DNA of 16,452 nucleotides from the NCBI GenBank assembly GCA_035315065.1, contig DATFYM010000194.1:1-16452 (forward strand), read 5' to 3'. The stretch is from DATFYM01 sp035315065 (lineage in GTDB: Bacteria; Acidobacteriota; Terriglobia; UBA7540). This document shows positions 7,527 to 14,059 of the stretch, one piece after another. Numbering within the stretch: position 1 is the stretch's first letter; each line of letters begins with the position of its first letter. The translations under genes were made by a program, and so were the position numbers. The notes under the pieces were generated by a model. The model worked only from the letters and a program-made list of their open reading frames with translations. It searched no databases and was not told the origin of the DNA.

Positions 7527-7805
7527 CTAGTGATAGTCAACAATCTCCACGTCGTAGGCGTCTGCCTCTCTCCAATGGAAGCAGATCCGCCACTGATCAT
7601 TGATGCGGATACTGTGCTGACCGCTTCGATCGCCGTGAAGCTTCTCCAGTCGGTTTCCAGGGAGGGCCAAATCACGGAGGCTGGTGGCCGAATCAAGTTG
7701 CTGCAGCCTCCGCAGGGCTTGTTTAGCCAAACCTCGGAGCGCCTTCGAAGGACGCAGGTGCTTATATAACGCTTCGGCGTCCCTGGAACGAAAGGATCGA
7801 ATCAC
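7527..7805 (-). CDS. higB: HigB-family toxin (RelE/ParE-fold mRNA interferase)
   Basis: Ribosome-dependent RNase toxin of a type II toxin-antitoxin pair, 92 residues from the GTG at 7805. Family landmarks are present: IRSFRSRDAEALY, ALRRLQQLDSATSLRDL, PGNRLEKLHGDRSGQHSIRI, NDQWRICFHWREADAYDVEIVDYH. The frame is open to a TTG at 7847, but the family normally starts M-I-[KR]-S-F at the GTG, so I take that. A TATAGA box at 7813-7818 sits where transcription would begin almost on that GTG, so the message may be leaderless. Toxin-first order and the short gap to higA are standard for HigBA/GraTA. It looks intact. Confidence 0.88.
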   Translation of the reverse strand: MIRSFRSRDAEALYKHLRPSKALRGLAKQALRRLQQLDSATSLRDLALPGNRLEKLHGDRSGQHSIRINDQWRICFHWREADAYDVEIVDYH

Positions 7806-8083
7806 CTGGCATTCTATAATGTTTGACGGCAAACGGCAAACGACCAACCGTTACCCGATGCGTGACACAAGAGCGAGAAGAATCCGCAGATTTCACCGAC
7901 CACACGGATTAGAAAACGGGCAATAGCCGTATTCCAGACAAATCCGGCCCGAGGTCTTCACTCTTCCTTCGGTGTGGTCTCTGGATTCTTCCCAATGATG
8001 TAAGATGACGATAGAAGAAGGACCGAGCCCACAATGTTCACTTTGGCGGGCGGTGTTAGGCGAAGGGTAATCGAGAAAGGGCC

Positions 8084-9865
8084 ATGGCGAAGCTGACTAG
8101 ACGAGAATTATTGAATACCTCCGTAGCCGCGGTCGGCTTCGGTGCTTCTCCGTTTGGGACCTTGGGGCGATTTGGACCGTTGGGAAAGGGCTCTTTCTCT
8201 CTGGCCGCGGCCGGGCAGGGCCCGTCCCCACCCGCCGTTCGCTTCGTCGACGTGGCCAAAGCAGCCGGATTAGCCCATAAGACCATCTTCGGAGGTGAGG
8301 AGAAGAATCTCTACTTGCTGGAAACGACGGGCTGCGGAGCCGCCTTCTTTGACTACGACAACGACGGGTGGCTCGATATCTTCCTTCCCAGCGGGTCTCG
8401 GGTGGAAGGTTTCCCCCCTGGCCAAGAGCCCATCAACCGCCTGTACAAGAACAACCGCGACGGCACTTTCACCGACGTGACGGCCCAAGCCGGCCTCATT
8501 CGCTCGGGGTGGGCCCAGGGAGTTTGCATCGGCGACTACGACAACGACGGGTTCGAAGACCTGTTCGTCACCACCTGGGGCAAGAATCTCCTCTATCACA
8601 ACAACGGGGACGGGACTTTCACCGACGTTTCCGATAAGGCGGGCGTGGCCGGGTCCCGGACGCGCTGGGGCACAGGCTGCGCGTTTCTGGACTACGACCG
8701 TGATGGTCACCTCGACCTCTTCGTGGCCAACTACGTCGATCTCGGAGATTTGAAGAGCTGGCCCCTGCCCGAGTCGGGACCCTGCACTTACAAAGGCGTC
8801 TCGGTGGCCTGCGGTCCCCCGGGCCTGCCGGGGGCGAAGAACATCCTTTATCACAATAACGGCGACGGAACTTTCACGGACGTTTCTGCGGCTGCGGGTG
8901 TTCTCAAAACCAACGGGACGTACGGACTGGGAGTGCTCGTGGCCGACTTCGACAACGACGGCTGGCCCGACATCTACGTGGCTAACGATTCCCAACCCAG
9001 CGCGCTCTACCAGAACAACCACAACGGGACGTTCACGGACATCGGCATCGCGGCCGGCTGCGCTTACAGCCAGGACGGCAAGCCACAAGCCGGCATGGGG
9101 GCTACGGCGGTGGACTACGACTGCGACGGGTACCTCGACATTTTCAAGACTAATTTCTCCGAAGACACTTCTTCGCTGTACCACAACCTGGGGCAGGGCG
9201 TCTTCGACGATGTGACGTTCGCCGCCGGCCTGGGATTGAATACGCGATACCTGAGTTGGGGCTGCGGCTTCCTCGATCTCGATAACGACGGCTGGGCCGA
9301 CATCTTTGTGGCCAACGGCCACATTTACCCCGAGATCAAACACCTGAATCTGGATATCCGCTATGCCGAGCCCAAGGTGGTCTACTACAATCTGGGAAAT
9401 GGCCGTTTCCGGGATATCTCAAGAGAACTCGGCAGCCCCATCGTGGACCTCTCGCCGTCGCGGGGTTGCGCTTTCGGTGACTTCGATAATGACGGCGACG
9501 TGGACATCGTGGTCAACGCCGTAAACGACTACCCTCAGCTCCTGCGCTGCGATTCGAACACCGGCAACCACTGGCTCAAGGTCCGCACCCTGGGCGTCAA
9601 GTCGAATCGCAGCGGCATTGGGGCGCGCGTCAAGTGTGTTACCGGGGGCCATCAGCAGATCGACGAGGTGCGCAGCGGCGGAGGCTATGCCTCGCAGAGT
9701 GACCTCCGTGTGCACTTCGGGCTCGGGGCGGCCGCTAAGGCGGACCGGCTGGAAGTCCGATGGCCCAGTGGCCTGGTGGACGTGGCGGAGAACGTCACCG
9801 CGGACCAGGTGGTGTATGTTGAAGAAGGAAAAGGGATCGTCAAGAGTGTGAAGTATAAGAGGTGA
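8084..9865 (+). CDS. Tat-exported FG-GAP/VCBS propeller protein with ASPIC/UnbV domain (copy 1)
   Basis: 593-residue CRTAC1-type protein, probably exported folded and calcium-binding. Residues 1-22 are a Tat-like signal (TRRELLNTSVAAVGFG). Seven DxDxDG loops near residues 90, 151, 203, 288, 344, 398 and 466 (for example DYDNDGWLDIF, DFDNDGWPDIY) alternate with LYHNNGDGTFTDVS strands, as expected for a seven-bladed integrin-like beta-propeller. Two cysteines, CTYKGVSVAC, followed by GPPGLPG, may form a disulfide. Residues about 507-575 are the ASPIC/UnbV domain (SNRSGIGARVK, EVRSGGGYASQSDLRVHFGLG, LEVRWPSG). Ligand and exact role are unknown; relatives are described as adhesion or extracellular-matrix-like proteins. 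The start is ATG preceded by GAGAAAGGG. It is the first of a tandem paralogous pair, followed 114 bp later by copy 2. Confidence 0.9.
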   Translation: MAKLTRRELLNTSVAAVGFGASPFGTLGRFGPLGKGSFSLAAAGQGPSPPAVRFVDVAKAAGLAHKTIFGGEEKNLYLLETTGCGAAFFDYDNDGWLDIFLPSGSRVEGFPPGQEPINRLYKNNRDGTFTDVTAQAGLIRSGWAQGVCIGDYDNDGFEDLFVTTWGKNLLYHNNGDGTFTDVSDKAGVAGSRTRWGTGCAFLDYDRDGHLDLFVANYVDLGDLKSWPLPESGPCTYKGVSVACGPPGLPGAKNILYHNNGDGTFTDVSAAAGVLKTNGTYGLGVLVADFDNDGWPDIYVANDSQPSALYQNNHNGTFTDIGIAAGCAYSQDGKPQAGMGATAVDYDCDGYLDIFKTNFSEDTSSLYHNLGQGVFDDVTFAAGLGLNTRYLSWGCGFLDLDNDGWADIFVANGHIYPEIKHLNLDIRYAEPKVVYYNLGNGRFRDISRELGSPIVDLSPSRGCAFGDFDNDGDVDIVVNAVNDYPQLLRCDSNTGNHWLKVRTLGVKSNRSGIGARVKCVTGGHQQIDEVRSGGGYASQSDLRVHFGLGAAAKADRLEVRWPSGLVDVAENVTADQVVYVEEGKGIVKSVKYKR

Positions 9866-9979
9866 TGGGTATCCTGGTCTTTCCCCCCTTTTGTCCGGTT
9901 GCAGGTCCGTCTTCGCCACGAACAACGGACTAAGGACAAGGAACAGTCTAATCTTGCGGCCTGGCGCCCTGATAGGTCG

Positions 9980-11791
9980 ATGATGGTGAGTTCAAGACGA
10001 GGATTGTTGCAGGCTCTCGGTTTTACCGGGTTGGCGCTGAGCCTCGACGGCATTTTTCCCCGAACCTCCGCGGGCCTCGCGGGCACAAGCCGGTCGCTTG
10101 TCAATCAAAATGATTCCTTCAACTCCCCCGTCGCGCCGGGCTCACCTTTCGGCGTGACATTGACGGACGTCGCGGCCCAAGCCGGGTTGGACTCAGTCTG
10201 CGTCTCCGGGCAAGCCGATAGCAAACGCTGGATCGTCGAGACCACCGGCTGCGGGATCGCATTTTTCGACTACGATCAGGACGGCTGGCCGGACATCTTC
10301 CAGGTGAACGCCACGACGCTGGAGGGCTTTCCCAGGGGGAAGGAGCCGACTTGCCATCTCTACCACAACAACCGCGACGGCACGTTCACTGACGTTACGC
10401 CAAGAGCCGGGCTGGCGAAGACCGGTTGGGGCCAGGGCGTGTGCGTCGGCGACTACGACAACGACGGCTGGGACGATCTTTTTGTCACCGCCTGGGGTCA
10501 GAACACTCTCTACCGCAACAACGGCGACGGCACGTTCACCGATGTCACCGAGAGAGCCGGCCTCCTTCAGCACGGCTCCCGGCCGAGATGGAACAACGGC
10601 TGCTGCTTCGTGGATTACGACAAGGACGGTCATCTCGACCTTTTTGTGGCCAATTACGTGGACGTAAATCTCTCGCAGTTGCCGAAACCGGGCACCGGCC
10701 AGTACTGCCTATGGAAAGGAGTCCCGGTGATGTGCGGCCCGAAAGGACTGCCGCGGGGGACCAATCTCCTCTATCACAACAACGGCGACGGCACTTTCAC
10801 CGACGTCACGCAAAAGGCCGGAATCCTGAAAACGCCCGGCCACTACTGCTTCACCGCTTTGACGGGCGACTTCGACAACGACGGCTGGCCGGATATTTAC
10901 GTGGCGTGCGATTCCACGCCCAGCATCCTCTACCACAACAACCACGACGGAACTTTCACCGACATCGCCCTCTCCGCCGGGTGCGCTTACAACGAAGACG
11001 GGCAGGAGCAGGCCGGCATGGGGGCGACTGCCGGCGACTACAACTGCGACGGCTGGCTCGACATTTTCAAGACGAACTTCTCCGACGATACTTGCAGCCT
11101 GTACCGCAACAATGGTGACGGCACCTTCGCTGACGCCACGTTTTCCGCGGGCATGGGACTCAACACCCGTTACCTGGGATGGGGCTGCGGGTTCGTGGAT
11201 CTCGATAACGACGGCTGGCTTGACGTATTCGCGGCCCACGGTCACGTCTATCCTGAAGTGGAACGAACTGGTATCGACGTGCCTTATAAGGAACCGAAGA
11301 TCGTCTATCGCAACCTTCGCAACGGGCGTTTCGAGGACGTGTCCAACCGGGCAGGTCCAGGGGTTGGCCTGTTACGCTCGGCGCGGGGAGTAGCGTTCGG
11401 AGATTTCGACAACGATGGGGACATCGACGTCGTCATCAATAATGTTAACGACCCGCCCACCCTGCTTAGGAATGACGTAGCCAATAATCAGCAGGGGCAG
11501 CAGGGGCACCGGTGGCTGAAGGTGAAGGTGGTGGGGACGCGCTCGAACCGCACCGGCTTGGGCGCGCGCGTCAAAGTGGTGGCCGGCGATCATTCCCAGA
11601 TCGATGAAGTACGCAGCGGCGGCGGCTACATCTCACAAAACGATCTCCGCCTCCACTTTGGGATGGGCGCGGCGTCCAAGGCTGACCTGGTGGAAGTCCG
11701 ATGGCCAAGCGGCCAAGTGGACCTCCTGAAGGATGTTGAGACCAACCAGGTGATCTGGGTGAAAGAAGGGACAGGACTTCTGAAGAAGTAG
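9980..11791 (+). CDS. Tat-exported FG-GAP/VCBS propeller protein with ASPIC/UnbV domain (copy 2)
   Basis: 603-residue paralogue of the preceding gene, strongly similar along its whole length with the same order of parts. It has a twin-arginine signal (SRRGLLQALGFTGLALSL), seven DxDxDG loops (DYDQDGWPDIF, DYDNDGWDDLF, DYDKDGHLDLF, DFDNDGWPDIY, DYNCDGWLDIF, DLDNDGWLDVF, DFDNDGDIDVV), the cysteine pair in CLWKGVPVMCGPKGLP, and a C-terminal ASPIC/UnbV domain (RSGGGYISQNDLRLHFGMG, VEVRWPSG). The frame is open from 9899, but the twin-arginine signal and a TAGG motif favour the ATG at 9980 (or the next ATG at 9983). The signal region and the 40 residues after it differ most from copy 1, whereas the propeller is conserved, which points to an old tandem duplication. 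Its TAG stop begins a heptamer repeat array. Confidence 0.9.
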   Translation: MMVSSRRGLLQALGFTGLALSLDGIFPRTSAGLAGTSRSLVNQNDSFNSPVAPGSPFGVTLTDVAAQAGLDSVCVSGQADSKRWIVETTGCGIAFFDYDQDGWPDIFQVNATTLEGFPRGKEPTCHLYHNNRDGTFTDVTPRAGLAKTGWGQGVCVGDYDNDGWDDLFVTAWGQNTLYRNNGDGTFTDVTERAGLLQHGSRPRWNNGCCFVDYDKDGHLDLFVANYVDVNLSQLPKPGTGQYCLWKGVPVMCGPKGLPRGTNLLYHNNGDGTFTDVTQKAGILKTPGHYCFTALTGDFDNDGWPDIYVACDSTPSILYHNNHDGTFTDIALSAGCAYNEDGQEQAGMGATAGDYNCDGWLDIFKTNFSDDTCSLYRNNGDGTFADATFSAGMGLNTRYLGWGCGFVDLDNDGWLDVFAAHGHVYPEVERTGIDVPYKEPKIVYRNLRNGRFEDVSNRAGPGVGLLRSARGVAFGDFDNDGDIDVVINNVNDPPTLLRNDVANNQQGQQGHRWLKVKVVGTRSNRTGLGARVKVVAGDHSQIDEVRSGGGYISQNDLRLHFGMGAASKADLVEVRWPSGQVDLLKDVETNQVIWVKEGTGLLKK

Positions 11792-11878
11792 GCCGTAGGC
11801 AGTCGGCAGTCAGCAGTCGGCAGAAAAGCAAGAAATGGCAAAAGGCAAAAGTCAAATGGCAAATGGCAAATGGCAAGA
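11789..11878 (+). repeat. 7-bp-period tandem array starting at the stop codon
   Basis: From the TAG stop of the second propeller gene the sequence runs in phase as heptamers: GCCGTAG, GCAGTCG, GCAGTCA, GCAGTCG, GCAGAAA, AGCAAGA, AATGGCA, AAAGGCA, AAAGTCA, then AATGGCA three times. The array includes the candidate ATG of the TPR gene at 11835. Its A-rich half is the inverted partner of 11920-11961. Confidence 0.8.
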
Positions 11879-13604
11879 GTGGGATACGCGTGGTCACCGC
11901 GATTTGACGTCGTCTTCACATTTGCCTTTTGCCATTTGCCTTTTGCCTTTTGCCATTTGCCTCTTCGTGGCGACCGCCAACTGCCAACTGCCGGGTGTCC
12001 AGCAGACTGCCCCTCTGAAGCACCTTCCCGACAAAGAGGCGGACGACCACTACCGGCGCGGCGTCCAGGACATCGAGGAACGCCATTGGGAAGCGGCCAT
12101 CCGCGAACTGCGGCTGGCGTTGAAGCTGGAGCCAAAGTCGGCGGCCGCCCACAACTCCCTAGGCTGGGTTCTGATGCAGACCGGCCAATACGACGACGCC
12201 TTGCAGGAGTTTCATAAGGCGACAGCCCTCGATCCGAACCTGGCGGAGGCATACTTCAATGCGGGCAAGGCACTGGAGTACAAGCGCAATCTCGACGGAG
12301 CGATCGCCTCTTACGAGCAGGCCCTGCGGGTTCGACCGGACTGGGCCGAGGTTCACGATGCGCTGGGTGTGGTTCTCGGTCACCGCGGCAACTTCCTGGG
12401 CGCCAAGAGCGAGTTTCAGGCGGCGATCAAGGTGAAGCCGGACGACGGCGAAGCCCACTACCACCTGGGTCTGGCGGAATGGTTCGCTCAGGACCACGCC
12501 GCAGCGTTCGCCGAGTTTCAAGAAGCGGCGCGTCTGCTGCCCGAAGACGCAAACGTCCACGATTACCTTGGGCTCGCTTATCAGGAGCAGGGCAAGGCAG
12601 ACCCTGCCATGCAGGAGTTCCAGGCCGCCACGCGCCTCGAACCGTCCAACGGGCAATTCCACAACCACCTCGGACTGGCCCTGCAACACGACGGCGACCT
12701 GGTGGAGGCCGCGGCTGAATTCCAGCGCGCTGTAGAACTCGCGCCCAACGACGTCGAGGCTCACAACAACCTGGGATTGGTCCTGCTTTCGCAGGGTGAC
12801 GGCGATGGCGCGATCAAGGCATTCCAGACGGCGGTGAAGTTGAAACCCGAGTATGCCGGCGCCCGCAACAATCTTGGGCTCGCCCTACTGCAAAAGGCAC
12901 AGTGGGAGGATGCCATCCGTGAGTACCACGCCTTGATCGATCTTCATCCGGACGACGCCGAAGCCTATTACAACCTCGGGGTGGCCCTGAAGGAAAAGGA
13001 GGATTTTGACCAGGCGGTCCCCGCCCTTCGCAAAGCCATCGGGCTCGACCCGACCCTGCCCGAACCACACTACACGCTGGGGGTGATTCTCTGGCAGCAG
13101 GGGAAACTGGACGAGGCGGCGGCGGCATTCCGCGAGGCGATCAGAGTCCGACCTGACTATGAGCAGGCTCACTCGATTCTAGGCTCGGTGCTGCGGCAGG
13201 AGGCCGATCTCGACGGGGCGTTGGACGAGCTTCGCGCCGCTCTGCAGTTGGATCCCAACGACGGCGCAGCCCACCAGTCGCTGGGCATGGTTTATCGTCA
13301 GAAGCGAGACACCGCCAAGGCCCAGGAGGAGTTTCAGAAGGCGGAGGAGTTGAACCAGGCGAAGATGAACCGCCAGGCGGCCACCATAGCCACCAATACC
13401 GGGACCAAGCAACTCCGGCAAGGTGACTTGGACGGCGCCATGGAGAAATTCAGGGCAGCGTTGAAGCTGAGCCCCGACTTCGCTCCCGCCCATTTTCAAC
13501 TGGCCATGGCCCTGCGCCAGAAGGGTAACGCAACCGCGGCAGCGGAAGAGTTTGAGAAGGCGCTCCAGCTCGATCCGCACTTGAGGCCGCCAGGTAAGGA
13601 GTAG
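11835..13604 (+). CDS. exported protein of fifteen tetratricopeptide repeats
   Basis: 589 residues from the first ATG. The N-terminal 50 residues end in a signal-peptide-like segment (LPFAICLLPFAICLFVATA|NC), whose hydrophobic core is an exact LPFAICL duplication encoded by heptamer repeats. After a short linker, residues about 68-585 are fifteen TPR units in nearly unbroken 34-residue register (AHNSLGWVLMQTGQYDDAL, AHNNLGLVLLSQGDGDGAI, HYTLGVILWQQGKLDEAAA, each closing with a LxP turn). Units 13 and 14 are joined by a slightly longer Lys/Gln-rich loop. TPR superhelices bind other proteins, so this may be a periplasmic scaffold, possibly for the two propeller proteins upstream (43-bp gap, same strand). 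No strong ribosome-binding site precedes ATG 11835; ATG 11856 or later in-frame starts are possible because the region is repeat DNA. TPR assignment is secure, the start is not. Confidence 0.85.
   Translation: MAKGKSQMANGKWQEWDTRGHRDLTSSSHLPFAICLLPFAICLFVATANCQLPGVQQTAPLKHLPDKEADDHYRRGVQDIEERHWEAAIRELRLALKLEPKSAAAHNSLGWVLMQTGQYDDALQEFHKATALDPNLAEAYFNAGKALEYKRNLDGAIASYEQALRVRPDWAEVHDALGVVLGHRGNFLGAKSEFQAAIKVKPDDGEAHYHLGLAEWFAQDHAAAFAEFQEAARLLPEDANVHDYLGLAYQEQGKADPAMQEFQAATRLEPSNGQFHNHLGLALQHDGDLVEAAAEFQRAVELAPNDVEAHNNLGLVLLSQGDGDGAIKAFQTAVKLKPEYAGARNNLGLALLQKAQWEDAIREYHALIDLHPDDAEAYYNLGVALKEKEDFDQAVPALRKAIGLDPTLPEPHYTLGVILWQQGKLDEAAAAFREAIRVRPDYEQAHSILGSVLRQEADLDGALDELRAALQLDPNDGAAHQSLGMVYRQKRDTAKAQEEFQKAEELNQAKMNRQAATIATNTGTKQLRQGDLDGAMEKFRAALKLSPDFAPAHFQLAMALRQKGNATAAAEEFEKALQLDPHLRPPGKE
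11920..11961 (+). repeat. six in-phase heptamers encoding a signal-peptide core
   Basis: Six units of ATTTGCC or TTTTGCC in tandem inside the 5' end of the TPR gene. Because 7 and 3 share no factor, three units make 21 nt and give a seven-residue peptide repeat. The 21-nt units at 11922-11942 and 11943-11963 both encode LPFAICL. The array is the reverse complement of the A-rich array at 11837-11876, leaving an imperfect inverted repeat of about 40 bp with a 43-nt centre. Confidence 0.8.
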
Positions 13605-13737
13605 ACGGAAGGCAGTAGGCGGAAGGCAGTAGGCGGAAGGCAGTAGGCGGAAGGCAGTAGGCAGTAGGCAGTAGGCGGAAGGCAGTAGGCAGTAGGCGGA
13701 AGGCAGTAAGCAAAAAGCAGAAAGCAGAAGGCAGCTG
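13602..13737 (+). repeat. 7-bp-period tandem array starting at the TPR gene's stop codon
   Basis: About 19 perfectly phased heptamers, mainly GAAGGCA, GTAGGCG and GTAGGCA, then GTAAGCA, AAAAGCA, GAAAGCA and GAAGGCA. The array begins with the TAG stop itself (GTAGACG). It lies between two convergent genes, and a short inverted partner (TGCCTTC, TGCCTAC) sits at the other end of the gap at 14032-14059. Confidence 0.9.
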
Positions 13738-14031
13738 ACCCTTAATCCCTTACCGAAATACCGGAGTCACTGCGCTGCTCTTCATCTTTTGCTCTATGCC
13801 TTCTGCATTCCCCCTTCGTTCTTGCTTGCTCGCTCCAGCCAATCGATCCATCTTCACCCCGCCGAACGACTCCGGGATTTCTCATTTTTGTTTTTGCTTA
13901 TTTCTCTTCTCTTGTTGCTACCTTTTCTGCTACGTTGCGGGCCGCCCACGCCCAACCGGAGGAAAGAGATGATCCCTCTTCCCTAGGGCTTGTTACCTAG
14001 GCTATCTTATTTCGCCGCTGCACCGCTTCCC
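13738..14031. other. intergenic region with no recognised gene
   Basis: About 290 bp between two heptamer arrays. The plus strand is pyrimidine-rich (runs such as TTCTCTTCTCTTG around 13900-13930). CCTAGG occurs twice near 13982-14000. The only ORF (13789-13986) is low-complexity Leu/Phe/Ser and is not convincing. No RNA gene or promoter was recognised. Confidence 0.6.
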
Positions 14032-14059
14032 TGCCTTCTGCCTTCTGCCTACTGCTTTG
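14032..14059 (-). repeat. short heptamer array containing the trehalase stop codon
   Basis: Four heptamers (TGCCTTC, TGCCTTC, TGCCTAC, TGCTTTG on the plus strand). On the minus strand this reads GCAGTAGGCAGAAGGCAG, and the TAG within it is the trehalase stop (14049-14051). It is the inverted counterpart of the array at 13602-13737. Confidence 0.75.

Noticed and set aside
7846..7854. AACCGTTAC core upstream of the toxin as a fourth operator site
   Set aside because: The outer arms of the palindrome do not match on one side, and a 9-bp match alone is weak. It is kept only as a remark within the operator finding.
5445..7881. Exact 14-bp repeat CAAGAGCGAGAAGA at 5445-5458 and 7868-7881 as a regulatory motif
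   Set aside because: Only two copies in different contexts (a promoter spacer and an intergenic gap). It is plausible as chance or a minor repeat, with no symmetry or other support.
8270..9343. 357-codon minus-strand ORF opposite the first propeller gene
   Set aside because: It mirrors the repeated DxDxDG codons as VVVVEI-type strings, the expected shadow of a repeat protein. The sense frame carries clear domains.
13602..13737. CRISPR array
   Set aside because: The units are only 7 bp, uninterrupted and without spacers. No cas genes are nearby.
13980..14002. Two CCTAGG sites 14 bp apart as an operator or attachment site
   Set aside because: CTAG is often rare, which drew attention, but there is no further symmetry, integrase or tRNA nearby.
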